Source: Isochrysis galbana (taxonomy: Eukaryota > Haptophyta > Isochrysidales > Isochrysidaceae). Taken from it: 64,000 nucleotides of DNA. The notes beneath the pieces are model-generated. The model searched no databases. It was not told where the DNA came from and saw only the letters and a list, made by a program, of their open reading frames with translations. Below are positions 33,250-43,910 of the stretch, one piece after another. Location: contig CM030940.1 in assembly GCA_018136815.1 (NCBI GenBank), forward strand, positions 3,032,601-3,096,600. Reading direction: 5' to 3'. Every line of letters begins with the position of its first letter. Positions within the stretch are counted from its first letter, which is position 1. The position numbers and the translations under genes are program-made.

Positions 33250-36151
33250 CTACTGGTCAATTGACGTCGTTTTGCTGATTGGCCCAGCCGGCCGCCTGGA
33301 CTTCAGACTTTTGAAGCCTTTGAGCGCCTGACATTCAAACTCGTTTGCCAACTAAGTTTATACTTGGTCGCCATGGAGCGCGCCGACGCGCCCCCTCTCT
33401 CCTTCGGGCACCCCACCGCGGGCGCCCTTCCAGTGCCCATGGAGCAGTCGCAGGCGAAGCGACCGCGTCCTCCCGCGGAGGCCGAGCAGGTGAGCGCGAT
33501 CCTCGTCGCGCCACACGGCCAGTGGCCCCGACCACACCACCTCCAGCAGCCATGCTGGCACCCCCCATGGAGGACCACAGGCTCATAACTATCAGTAAAC
33601 TGATAGGGTCATGGAGCGCGCTCCGCCGCCCTCCCTCGCTGCCGCTGCCCTCGCCGAGATGGACGAAGGCTTGAGTGACACGCCGCTGTCGCCGAAGCGA
33701 CCGCGTCAGGACGACCCTCCCAGCCAGGTGGGCACAGGAGCCAGCCTGCCACGCCCGCGAACCACCGCGAACGCCACGAACAAGGCCGCCATGCTGGCAG
33801 CAGCCAGCATGCAGCACACCCCCTACACAACACACAGCCACACCAGCCACACCACACCAGTGGGACGCTTCCAAAGGGAAGGCCTCCGGGCCGGGACCCT
33901 ACACAGTCGCGGTACCGCCCTCGCGCTCCGGCGCGAGGGGCCGGCCCGGCACCATCTGCAGCAGAACCCCCATGGGGGAATGCCGCATCAAAACAAGGAG
34001 CTGGACAAAGAGCAGACTAGGCCCCCCAGCAAGGGGCACAAGAGCAAAAGGAGAGGCAACACAGGAGGGGTACTCTCCAGCGCCGCCGAAGGCCAAGCAG
34101 ACGAGCGCGCCCCAGGCGCGCGATTGACGCAAGCGGCACAGGCCCAGGAGGCCTACCACAACAACCACCACCTTGAGAGAGGGCCACCACAAAGCACAAG
34201 CCACACATATCCCTCGGAAGGGGGCGACCACACAATGGCAACATTGGGCCATATGGACGCTAGGGATACGAGAACATACGCGAGGCTAACCCCGCCCCCC
34301 GCCCCGGTCACACAGGTGGCCCTACTCGACGAAGACCTAGAGCCAGAGCCCGAGGAGGAAGCCGAATTTCCAGACTCCCACAAGATCATACTCACCTTTA
34401 CGGCGTACGAGAAGGGACATAAGGCCAAGGACGAAGAGGTCCTAGCTAGGCGCGATCGTCGCACACCTCAACAAGTTGGAGGGCGTAGACCTCGAGCCCG
34501 AATTCTTGTCTAAGAGCGCCTCCGGCCCTTGGGAGGTTCTCGTCACGGCGGACTGCGCCAATCAATTCCGCGAAGAATTCAAGGACGTGGCGGACTTTCG
34601 CAAGGCAGGTATCCCCTGCCCGATCGCGGTCAAGTATCAAACTCTAGACGAGAAATTCAAAGAGATCCCGCGGGCCTCCAACAAGGCACTGGCGAGCGCG
34701 TTCAAAGACGCCTCAGCGCACCTAGTACAGGCGACTGGAACGCCCCAAGCCACGACGCGGGAGGCACAACCACCGACGACGAAGAGATACGCAAAGAGCT
34801 CCGCAAATACTACGTGTGGCTATATCAAGAGAGACAACACGAGAGAGACCGCGATCTAGAGGCGGTACTGGAGGCACACCCCATAAACACGCGGGACAAA
34901 AAGGCAATAGAGGGGAGAATCACAATGGAAGAAATGCTAGACGCCATAGCACAAATAGGCAGCGGCAAGAGTGCGGGACCGGACGCGCTTCCGGCAGAAT
35001 TCTACAAAAGCTTCACAGAACTAGTCAAACACGACTTCTTAAGAGTCCTAAACCACGCACTAGAACAGGGGCAACTGAGCGTGTCCATGAGAGAGGGGGA
35101 AAGGACAGACTCTTCGCATATCCTAGTGCAGTTACCCCCGATAGCCTGAAATCCCTATACGTAATAGCATGGAGGTACATCATCAGAGACTTCTACAGAG
35201 TAAAATATGAGTCGTACGAATTTCACTATATACCAGCACTGGAAGCCACGCTCATAAGATTTTCTACCCTGGTGAGAGGCCGCGCTCCGCCGAGCCTCTA
35301 CAACTCGGCGAGAACCGGAAAGGCCACCCAGGGAAGAAAACCCAAGATCAAAACCCCAAGGGAACTTAGCACACCAATATTCACGGAGGACAAAAAGGGT
35401 AGATTGAAAATGAGCGACACCCTGAGACAAGTAGCGGAAGCGCTCGGCCTAGCAGAACGGCTAGCCTGAGACACACCCACAACCCGCCACGAGCCCAACC
35501 TGAAGACGCTAAAATACAGAGCAACACAACGAGCTTCAAGAATGACAGGACGCCCAAACGACCAACAAACATATAACCATAACCAGGCCACCCAGTGACA
35601 CAGGAGAAAGGCGAGAACATTCGCTGGGGACAAGTGCACCCGATCCAACCCATCTCCCCCCAACAACCTGAGCCCCTAAGTAGAGCACAAGGGGAGGAGC
35701 CGCAAGGCGGGTAGTGGGGAGCGAGGTGGGAAGGAGCGTGGCTACGAAAATAGATCCCAGTGCCGCGCGCGAGGCGAGAATATTAAAAGGTTTTTTTTTC
35801 AAACTCGTTCGCCTTTATCTGGTGAATCATATCGTTCAACACGCTATCGAAGGCGGACCTTAGCTCTTCTTCCTCGTTCTTGATCGTCTCCAGCGAGGGC
35901 GGCTCGCCGGAGAAGACCGGAACACTGGTCGCGCTGGGTGCGATTGCCTTGACAAGCAGAGCGCCGATGTAGTCGGCAGCGCGCTTTGTGCACTCAAGAG
36001 GAGAGGGTGCATGCTTCTGGTGTTTTGAACAGTCCTCGGTGGCTTCCGAGTCGAGCAGGCGCTTCATGCTTACGGCCGCGTGGGTGGCTTCATCCAAAGC
36101 GGCGGCTCCCTTAACCAGCTGTACCTCGGCAGTGGAAAAATCCTTAGTCAT
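33250..36151 (-). pseudogene. Unknown host gene split by a LINE
   Basis: On the minus strand, ATG 36151 (right after CCTTGCAG, which may instead be a splice acceptor) opens about 117 codons (AALDEATHAAVSMKRLL, SLETIKNEEEELRSAF, NDMIHQIKANEF) down to the LINE at 35799. Beyond the LINE, at 33349, the same frame continues for about 30 codons (LKGFKSLKSRRPAGP, SKTTSIDQ) to TAG at 33250. The 15 bp duplication lies exactly at the break. The product is helical, lysine-rich and not recognised. The stop sits against another LINE tail, so the original end may also be lost. Unless the LINE is spliced out, the protein is truncated. Confidence 0.6.
33350..35798 (+). mobile_element. LINE with 15 bp target-site duplication, internally deleted
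   Basis: Flanked by TCAAACTCGTTTGCC (33335-33349) and TCAAACTCGTTCGCC (35799-35813). The 5' terminus AACTAAGTTTATACTT precedes an ORF1 start at 33373. A second 5' terminus with its own hairpin (AACTATCAG, loop TAAA, CTGATAG, from about 33586) precedes another ORF1 start at 33611, so the copy is chimeric. The ORF1 module is at 34476-34690 (EGVDLEPEFL, GPWEVLVTADCANQF). ORF2 keeps the first part of reverse transcriptase (34770-35090, GSGKSAGPDALPAEFYKS) and its far C-terminus (35150-35469, IAWRYIIRDFYR to ALGLAERLA). The 3' UTR ends AATATTAAAAGG plus nine T. Palm and active site are absent. Confidence 0.9.
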
Positions 36152-37217
36152 CTGCAAGGAGTATGGTGAGCGCTGCAAGTCATACCTCTCTTTTTTGACC
36201 CTTACTACCCCCACGACCGCCCGGGTGGCGAGCCTTCTCGCGAGCTTGGGCGGTCTTTCTTTCCCTCCCCCCTCCCTCCTACCCGTCTACTCGTCAGCCA
36301 AAACGAACAGTGCCACGTGAGGGGGGGGGGGGGGGCATTGCTATAGGTGCTGCTTCCGCTCGCCCGGCGCTGCCCTTGCTCTTTCAGCCCAGCCACTGCC
36401 CCTCCGGTCAGGAGACTTTGGCGCGCATCCCCGCCCGCCTCTGTGGGACGCCTCTCCTCCCGCCCATGGGACGCCTGCGCGCCTTCGTACGGTGGGGGGT
36501 GCAACCACCTGCTTTGGTTTGGTTGGAGAGGAGCGAGGGCGCGGTGGAAGGGCGGACCTGGCTGCGATGTCCCTTTTTTTTGCGGTCAAATCGCATAGAT
36601 AGCCCTGTACTTTTGTACCTTAATGAGGGGGTCGAACTTATACCGTCCACACGGGGGTAGTTGCCGACGAAATCTGAGAACTGCACTTTTGTACTATAAT
36701 GTGGGGGGTCCTGCAAGTAGAACTTATAGCGTCCATATAGGGGTAGTTGCCGAAAAAACAACCAAACTTCAGGTTGCACCCGCTCTCATCCCATGTGAAC
36801 TAAGTATAAGTATAAGTGTGCCCCGTCATCCTCTCATTCCTCATGGGTGTGCTAAGTATATAAAGTTAGTTGAATACATAGTGTACTATGTTGCGTTCCA
36901 TTTTGCTCCATTGCAGGTCCCTTACGGGATTGATAGAGGCGAGACCAGTAAGCATTAAGCGAAATTTTACTTTTAAAATTTACACCGCTCTTTTGTCTTT
37001 TGCCCTTGTGCATGATTCATCGTCACCACACTCACTCCATCTTCTTTCAAATCTACCGCCACTGAAAAAGCGGAACATACTCTGGACCACAACGAACATG
37101 GTGTTGGAGATTCAAGGAGTGCCGTGAGCACGCCCCATGCTCATCTACGATGATGTGGCTACAAGGTGTAGCCATCAAGTCCAACAAAAAATAAAGGCTC
37201 ATTCACAGCGTGTGCTT
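36152..37217. other. Intergenic DNA with a two-unit repeat
   Basis: No gene is supported. A G-run lies at 36320-36333. At 36603-36660 and 36683-36750 a unit is repeated: CTGTACTTTTGTAC, TAATG, GGGGG, AACTTATA, GTCCA and GGGGTAGTTGCCGA. Upstream of the split gene this may include its leader and a first exon. Confidence 0.4.
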
Positions 37218-38090
37218 TTAGAATATGAGCGATTGGTCCTTGTGCTTCGAGAGCTTCTTCGGCGATCCGCAACTCCATTCGCCAGAATATATGTCTCCTT
37301 TGGCAGTCTTGAGGAAGCCCTTGCCGTGCTTGAGGCCGTTCTGCCATTCTCCCTTGTAGACGGATCCGTCAAGGAAGGTGAAAGTGCCCTTGCCATGGAA
37401 TAAGCCGTCGACATACTCGCCCGTATACATCTGACCCGTCGCATACTTCTGTGTGTCCGTTTTCTTAACACCAAGAAGACTGCGCAGCTCTTTGTACATG
37501 TTGTTGAACTCAGACAAGTTGAGGGTGCGATTCCCGTCTGCGTCATATTTGTTCAACAAGGCAATGCACGTTGTACTCTTCGGTTCAACCCCCAGCTCCT
37601 TGAGCACCCCTGCGATTTCTTTGCTGCTGATTGCACCCGAGTCATTCGTATCGAACTTTTCAAATGCGAGCCGAACCTGATTGTCAATTGGCTCGGCCTT
37701 CTTAGCGGGCAGCGTCCTCTCAGGCTCGTCATGCGTAAGTGGCTGCTTCACGAAGCCTTCATCAAACGAACGAGCTGGGCCCGCTGCTGATGGGCCCTTC
37801 AGCATGCCCGTCAGCTTCACGCGGCCGTTTCTGTCCTCATGCACGCGCAGCTGGATGTAATCGTCCGTTTTCGACTCCTTCACTCTCACCTGCATCTTAA
37901 TGAACCAGTTTGTGCCGTTTGCCGCCTGCGTCGTTGCACCAATCGGTGTGTAATGCTCAAATGGGATCACCTTGGGCAGATACTTGGTCGTGTCTCCGGG
38001 GGCGCAGTCCGTATGGAAGAAGAATTCCGCCTCCGCCTTGACGGCGTCCGCGATCTTCTGCACTTTCGGCACGCCGCTGCTCGAGGCCAT
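37218..38090 (-). CDS. Cystatin-like + EF-hand + MORN fusion protein
   Basis: 290 residues in one exon. Residues 1-95 resemble a stefin/cystatin: SGVPKVQKIADAVK, then QAANG at 55-59 (the QxVxG inhibitory loop position) followed by TNWFIKMQVRV. A Pro-rich linker leads to two EF-hands: the loop at D147-E158 (DTNDSGAISSKE) fits fully, and the loop at D183-E194 (DADGNRTLNLSE) has Arg at the usual Gly. Residues 222-275 hold two MORN repeats and the start of a third (YTGEYVDGLFHGKGTF, YKGEWQNGLKHGKGFL, YSGEW), a module that often binds membranes or scaffolds. The start at 38090 follows a pyrimidine-rich stretch. Together these suggest a calcium-sensing, membrane-linked protein with a possible protease-inhibitor domain. 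The altered QAANG leaves inhibition uncertain. Confidence 0.85.
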   Translation of the reverse strand: MASSSGVPKVQKIADAVKAEAEFFFHTDCAPGDTTKYLPKVIPFEHYTPIGATTQAANGTNWFIKMQVRVKESKTDDYIQLRVHEDRNGRVKLTGMLKGPSAAGPARSFDEGFVKQPLTHDEPERTLPAKKAEPIDNQVRLAFEKFDTNDSGAISSKEIAGVLKELGVEPKSTTCIALLNKYDADGNRTLNLSEFNNMYKELRSLLGVKKTDTQKYATGQMYTGEYVDGLFHGKGTFTFLDGSVYKGEWQNGLKHGKGFLKTAKGDIYSGEWSCGSPKKLSKHKDQSLIF

Positions 38091-38268
38091 CGGTGTGGCT
38101 CGCGTTGCCGTTGAGAGGCGCGGGCGAGGACCCGTTTATCGAGGAGAACGAGAGAGAAGCGAGAGAAGGAGCTCAGTGAGGAAACGGCGGTGAGTTTTTT
38201 TTTCTGTTGAGGAAAGGGGGGGGGGGGGTTGTGAATGATGATTGATGGACCTAGATGGTACACAGGAA
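38091..38268. promoter_or_regulatory. Upstream region of the cystatin/EF-hand/MORN gene
   Basis: On the minus strand it reads as a CT-rich leader (38140-38190) with a C-run at 38216-38228. The hAT element begins just beyond it, so the insertion is about 185 bp from the start codon. Confidence 0.4.
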
Positions 38269-38276
38269 ATACAGAG

Positions 38277-39928
38277 CAGCCCGCAGCTAGATTAGAGGGA
38301 GTACTCATGAGTATGAGTAGAGTAGTGCCCAAAGTGGCACTATGCATACTCATGAGTAGGGCAACGAGGGGAGTACTCATACTCATGAGTTGTGCCATCC
38401 TCAAATACTCAACTCAACTCACTTTACTCTGAGTACAATGGCAAATGCGGCGGGCCGGCGGGCGAGCGACGCGCGCGTGCGAGGGGGCCGAGGGGCGAGC
38501 GAGCGAGTGAGCGAGTGAGCGAGCGAGCGAGCGCTCGCGAGGAACTGGAAAAGTGGAAATGAAAAGAAAAGATATGAATATGAAACAGCTACACACTATA
38601 AATACGATACACACAAATGGACACACTAGAGACGGAGCAAGCAGCGCAGCAGCGCACAGCACACGCGCACACGCGTGACACGCAAGCCCCATCCCAACTT
38701 CAGCTACCATCAACCGTCTCAATAAGCGTCTTCTTCCTCGTCATCGTCTGCTGTGCCTGTGCCCGCCTTGCGATACTCGCTCCAATAGCGAGTTGTCACA
38801 CTCTCTATGTAGGGCATGCCTCCTGCCTCTTTGTTGAACGCCGTGCGCACCATCGCACATAGGTGGGCAGGATCCAGATTTGGATCTGACAGACGCTTTG
38901 CCAAGGAGAACACTTGCTCCACGTTCGCGCCTCGTGGTGCATGTGCGATGCGCATTGCTTGAAGATCATGAAATGGAGGGGGAACTCCAAACGCAATTCC
39001 CACATCATCCAGAACTCGTTGAGCACGTCGTCACCGTCCTCCGTGTACTTGGAGTAGCGCTCGCGCGGGAGGTGCTTCCACTCCTCGATCTCCCGTGCGA
39101 CCAGGTCTCGGAGCTCGGGGCGACCATCATCGCCAAGGACCGCGTCGTCGAGCCTATTTGCAATGGGCGCCTGCAAGTCGTCGTCAGAATCATCGCCCAT
39201 GAGCCTGCGCTTCCTCTTGTTGATGCGGGGCGACGTGCGTAAGGGCTTCAATTGCGGCGCGATCAGCTGCGCGTCACGCACCATTCCCACGCTTTCTCGG
39301 GGCTGCACGTCGGCTCCTGCGGACGGAACTTGTGCGCGAGAGAGAAGTCCCTGATGATGCACATGTACAGCGTGTTCTTCTCGGCGGTGCTCATCGAACC
39401 CTCCCAGTATGAACCCGGCACCTTGATGAACTTGCCAATCAAGCTCGTCGGCACCTTGATCTCCGGGAGCATCATCGTGTTGATGCGTGCCTGCTTCTGT
39501 TTGCTCGTCATGGTGACATGCTGCTGCTGCTGCCTCTTCGATCGTGCCATTCCGGTGCGAGAGGAGGGCCGGGGGCTGAGGTGGGGGGTGGGACAGGGAC
39601 AGATGGCACGCGAGATGCGAACGAGCCAGGCCGCTAGGCCGAGCCAGCGAGCCAGCCAGCAGCGAGCCGGGGCCGCGTTCGCCGTCGCTCGTAGCTCGTC
39701 GGCCGCCGATATGCGATATCCGTCCCCCCCGAAGGTATAAAGTATAAATAAATAAATGGAGTAGCGTAACTGTCACTCATGTACTCATGAGTAGTGAGTA
39801 TACTCATGAGTAAACGGATTGTCATTTACTCATACTCATGAGTAGGCCAGAGGGGGGACTATTCATACTCATGAATTGGGCGAATTCTAACTACTCAACT
39901 CAACTCATTCTAATCTAGCTGCGGGCTG
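38277..39928 (-). mobile_element. hAT DNA transposon, complete ends
   Basis: The terminal inverted repeat CAGCCCGCAGCTAGATTAGA is perfect over 20 bp at 38277-38296 and, inverted, at 39909-39928. The 8 bp duplication ATACAGAG flanks it (38269-38276 and 39929-39936), the hAT length. Inside both ends lie many GAGTACTCATGAGTATGAG-type motifs, which are likely subterminal transposase sites. The 1652 bp interior carries a decayed transposase on the minus strand. Perfect ends and duplication point to a recent jump. Confidence 0.95.
38719..39550 (-). pseudogene. hAT transposase remnant
   Basis: Start MARSKRQQQQHVTMTSKQKQ at 39550, with a first frame (VPTSLIGKFIKVPGSYWEG) ending near 39263. A second frame holds LRTSPRINKRKRRLMGDDSD and LDDAVLGDDGRPELRDLV. 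The C-terminus is in another frame: GANVEQVFSLAKRLSDPNLD, the hAT dimerisation signature, ending DDDEEEDAY at 38719. At least two frame changes and a shortened middle make it inactive, so mobility would need a transposase from elsewhere. Confidence 0.75.
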
Positions 39929-39944
39929 ATACAGAGCCGGGTAA

Positions 39945-41145
39945 GAAAAAAAACCTTTTAATATTCACGCCTCCCCCGTGGCACTGACTCGCATACTCGT
40001 GGCCACGCCCCCTTCCCTTCCTCACCCTCATTCCCCGCCTTGCGGCAACTCCCCTCGTGCTCTACTTAGGGGCTCGGGACATGTGGGGATGTGGGGGGGT
40101 CCGTGCGGAGCGGTGTGCACCTGTCCTCAGCGGCGTGTTCTCCGCTCCCTCCTGTGCCACTGAGTGACCTGTTTATTTTAGAGTTGTTACAGGGTTTCTG
40201 GTTTCCGTGTGTTGCGGCGTTCATCTTAGATGACCTATAATAGTGATCGATCGCATTCTCAGATGGCAGATGGTCATTTCACGCGGGCCGACGCATCGTG
40301 TTATGCGAGCCTTTCAGCGAGGCCAAGGGTTTTCGCTACGAGGCGGGTGTTTTCGCTCAGTTGTAGTACCAATCAAAGTTGCTGACAGAAACAATGGAAC
40401 CTAGACATAACCCAAACCCAAACAAACAAAAAGAGAACAGACGGACACACACGACAACAACGACAATTCCAAAAGGCCTGTCCGGACCCCACACTCTGAA
40501 CCAGGCCTCAGGTAGCGCACCGAAGCCGGACCCCGGAAACCGAAGAAAAAGGAAAGAAGGGGGGCAGGGGAAGAGGTGGAGGGAGGGAAGATAAGGGCGG
40601 TGTAGATAGCGAAGGGGAGCCCCGTAACTAGTAGGTGTGTAGCCCTGAATCTTCAGAAGTTTTTCTTTCGCTCAGTTGTAGTCTACCTTTCTCGTTTTCA
40701 ATGAATACGGGGGTGCTGAGTTCTAGCGGTTTCTTGAGTTTGGGCTTTCTCCCCCGAGCTCAACTTGAGCGGCTTTATGCGTGCGTATAGAGCAGTGCGC
40801 TTTTGGCGGGGTGAGGCCTCTGACTAATGTGGTGAATCTCACTAGTGTAGACTCTAGGATAGGTATGTAGTGGTACTCATGTGACTCAAATTCGACTCTA
40901 TAGAAATCTCTTAGCGTGTATTTCCACACTTTTACGTATAACGCTCCCCTGTTCCCTGCTTCTGCGCCTGGTGGGGAGGCGAGGGGGGGAGGATCATATC
41001 GACGTCGCTGTCAGTCAGTGGGGCGGCCTGCGAGCGCTTCGGCTCCGGCGGCTTGGGGCGGCCCCTGTGGGGCGTCGTGACGGCGGGAGGCTGGGGATCG
41101 GGAGCGGTCGGCGCGCGCTCCATCGCTCGAACTATAACAATAGTT
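39945..41145 (-). mobile_element. Internally deleted LINE with nested retroposon
   Basis: On the minus strand the 5' terminus AACTATTGTTATAGTT (41145) precedes ORF1 ATG 41123 (MERAPTAPDPQPP). ORF1 breaks off at about 40935 and joins the ORF2 C-terminus (KYTLRDFYRVEFESHEYHY). The frame is entered at 40665-40368 by a retroposon and continues beyond it (RLVAKTLGLAERLA-stop), as in the copy ending at 35469. The 3' UTR then runs to AATATTAAAAGG and an eight-T run at 39945. The element itself interrupts an older LINE fragment. The hAT at 38277 sits just past its tail. Confidence 0.85.
40368..40665 (+). mobile_element. Retroposon of 298 bp with 17 bp target-site duplication
   Basis: TTTCGCTCAGTTGTAGT flanks it exactly at 40351-40367 and 40666-40682. 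It starts ACCAATCAAAG and ends CTGAATCTTCAGAAGTTTTTC. The right 180 bp match the 3' UTR family at 24300-24496, 32968-33249 (-) and 41560-41742. It carries no complete gene and is either a 5'-truncated LINE or a LINE-derived SINE. Confidence 0.9.
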
Positions 41146-41560
41146 TGCCTTGCGAGAAGAGGAGCCTTTCTTGTTGATTTTCTCATCTATGGACTCAACT
41201 TTGACGCGGACCGAAACGTCGGTTTGAGCGATGCGGAGGGTGGTGATGTCGCCATAGCGTTCTTTGAATTGCTGTGCGCAGTCCTCGTTCACGGCGATAT
41301 GCCATGGCCCGCGGATGGACCGGGCCTAGAAGTCCGGCTCCGGGTCGACTCCCTCGAGCTCCAAGAGGAGCTCTACAATCGCGGCATAGACGGTGGCGTC
41401 CAGGAAGGTGTAGTCCCCCTCCTGGTGGAAGGACAGTTCGTACGTTGCATCAGACTCCGTGTAGCCCTGTTCTTCATCCGAGGGTGCCGTACGCGTGAGC
41501 AACGCGATGAAGGAGACGAAGAAGAGGAAGCTGTCCATGGTGAAGCAGAGCAATGCGTCG
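41146..41560 (-). mobile_element. Older LINE ORF1 fragment
   Basis: Minus-strand ESDATYELSFHQEGDYTFLD, LLLELEGVDPEPDF, then NEDCAQQFKERYGDITTLR and VKVESIDEKINKKG. It is the same ORF1 module as at 21740-22050 and is cut by the 5' end of the LINE at 41145. A stop lies between the two halves. Confidence 0.8.
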
Positions 41561-41742
41561 GCACACAGTGCACCAGAGCCGGACCCCGGAAACCGAAGAA
41601 AAAGGAATGAAGGGGGGAAAGGGAGGTGGTGGAGGGTGGAGGGAGGGGATGCAAGGGCGCTGTCGTAGCAGAGAGCAGAGAGAGACAGGGAAACCTGCTA
41701 GAACTAGTAGGTGTGTAGCCCAGAACTTCAGATGTTATTTTA
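41560..41742 (+). mobile_element. LINE 3' end (TTCAGATG tail)
   Basis: Shares GCCGGACCCCGGAAACCGAAGA, an AAGG/GGGA-rich middle, then CTAGTAGGTGTGTAGCCC and ACTTCAGATGTTATTTT with the copy at 40490-40665. No duplication was found. Confidence 0.7.
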
Positions 41743-42589
41743 CCGCAATGTTACTCTCTCTCTCTCTCTCTGTCTCTCCACTCCCATACTATTGATTGAT
41801 TGGCTATTCACATTCACTATTCACACATGTCTCGTGCCTACACATATAATAAAATATGTATACTACTACTACATATTTTTTGCATGTTTTTGGGTGACGC
41901 GCTGCATATTTTTCGCATATTTTCTCTGCATATTTAGGTAACAAAAACCGCGAATATTTCTACCTGGGCCTAAAAGGGCCTAACTCCCTTCTCCCTTCTC
42001 TGTCTCTTCCTCCCGTCGCTAGCCGCCCCTCTACCCTCTACCTGAAAGATTTTCCTCGCGCCGCGTAAAAGCGGCACTCAACCAAGAACCAAGCGAAACA
42101 ACGAAATGCACCCTGCGGCTGCGCGGCTGCGCCGCGAACACACCCAACTCAAGGCTCGCGACAATGAACACCCGCCAACTACATACTACATACTACATAC
42201 TCACATACTCACCCCCCCTAAAAAGTGAACGCGCGTATTTTTTTACCACCTACTTGTAGCCAGTATTCTTGTAGAGAAAGCACGTGGGCCCCTGGTGGCG
42301 CAGTTGCATAGATTGTGGGCGCCACCCGCAGTGCAGGGCGATGGAAGACAAGATAGAAGAAGAAGCGGACCCAGGTGACAGAGAGAGAAGACAAAGAAGA
42401 AGACGGAAGAGAAGTGTAGTATTGTACTAGGAGGAACGAAAGAGCGAGACGAGAGAATCCGAGTAATACAGGGTTATACAAGAGAGAGGGAGCGAAGGAG
42501 GCAGGAGAAGAGCGCGCGAGACCGAGAGGGAGGTGAGCCAGTTGGGGGAGTGTTTGTGACGGGAGGGCGGGTTGCTGGTGTCTGTTGGC
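41743..42589. other. Upstream region of the RING-like gene
   Basis: Holds CATATTT/TGCATATTTTT motifs at 41860-41940 (see 16370 and 23720), then host-like DNA. The last 250 bases are purine-rich on the plus strand, unlike the CT-rich leaders of the other genes. Confidence 0.4.
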
Positions 42590-43910
42590 ATGAACGCGAC
42601 GGTGCTGCTCGCCTTCCTGCACGGCGTAGCGCTCGGCGTGCTCTGGGAGTGCGCCTCGATGGGGGTGCTCGTCGCAGCTACGATGGTCGAGTACGGATGC
42701 GGCACCAGCGCAATGACGCTCCTTTTCGTCGGCCTTGTCCTCTCGTGCTTCGCTGTGGCCTCGAGCGCGCAGCTCGCACGCCCTCTGCTGGGGATCCTCA
42801 CCTTTCGCCTCTCCGCACAGCTCGCGATGACCATCGGCACGGGCTCCGTCCTGCTCGTCACCCTGTTGCATGAGACGCCGGCGTGCACCAGCTCAGTCCT
42901 GCGTGCCTCAGGATGGCGGGCACCCCTGCTGCTGCTGCTGCAGAAGTTGCTACCCATGCCCTTGATTCGACGCATTTTCGGCGTGCAGCCGCCACGCGCG
43001 CCGCCCTTTCTCCGACTGCTGGCTGCGGTCATGTCGCGCGAGTGGTTCAAATGGGTCCCTACCTTTGGTTTCCAATCCATCTTCGCACTGCCGGGCACGA
43101 TATCCTTCCGCCCATCACACGGGCCACCGCGGGACTATGACTTGACGCAGGCCACGGAAAGTCGCTGGTTCGACTTGGAGGAGCTTACAGGAGTTTACAC
43201 GTATAGCTGCCACGACACCCAGCACTCAGACTTCTCATATACCTTCCGCTACAAGGCATTCTGGATGCGCCCTGCTGCTTCAGACCTCTTGCATACTTTT
43301 GGTGAGGCACATGCGCGCGATGCCGGCTATGGGCAGGCATGGGTCCTGCGATCTTGCCGTGTCGAATCAACATTTGTTCAGTTCCCGCCATTCTAACCCA
43401 TCTCGCGCAGGCTCGTTGCTGATCAAGATGCTGCTCATGCACGCGTATGCCGCTTTATTCATGCTACTGGCTCAAGCCAATCATCGCGATGCCTTTGTGG
43501 CCGAGGCGGTGAGACGGATCGATCGATGGCGGAGGTGGATCCGGCCTCGCCCACCGGTACGGCGAATCCCCGTCGAAGCCGGTGATGTGTGCGCCTTCTG
43601 CCATGAAGACCTGCTTTTGCCACCACCCACTCAAGAGGATGACGATCAAAACAAGAATGCGGTAGTGGCAGTGTTGATAGTTTTATCAACAATTCTGTCG
43701 CGCTCACTAGCGGCCTTGGGGCGTGTATTGGGGGTGTCCATCGGCTTGACCTCTTTGCCAGGTAGTCCGGGGACGAATCCTGGCGACAGCGTCGGGCACG
43801 ACGCCCATTGCATCCATTGCAGATGGGGTTGCGGTAGAGCTGTGCATCGTATTTGTGCTGCAAGCTGGGGGCGTGATGTGTGCGTCTTTTGCTCAGCTCC
43901 AATGAGCTGA
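42590..43910 (+). CDS. Multi-pass membrane protein with C-terminal RING-like finger (2 exons)
   Basis: Exon 1 is 42590-43301 and exon 2 is 43411-43910, joined by GTGAGG...CGCAG to read LLHTFGSLLIKML, giving 403 residues. The N-terminal third has about four hydrophobic helices (from MNATVLLAFLHGVALGVLW). The middle is soluble with aromatic blocks (REWFKWVPTFGFQ). The C-terminus has CAFC, a long insert containing a hydrophobic stretch, then CIHCRWGCGRAVHRIC and CVFC, a cysteine/histidine order that fits a RING-type zinc module. This points to a membrane-bound ubiquitin ligase, perhaps of the ER, by analogy with such architectures. The exact family is not recognised. The start was chosen as the first ATG before the first helix. 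Confidence 0.75.

Noticed and set aside
33611-34513. 300-codon frame as a possible host gene
   Set aside because: It begins with the LINE ORF1 start and lies between the 5' terminus and 3' end of the element.
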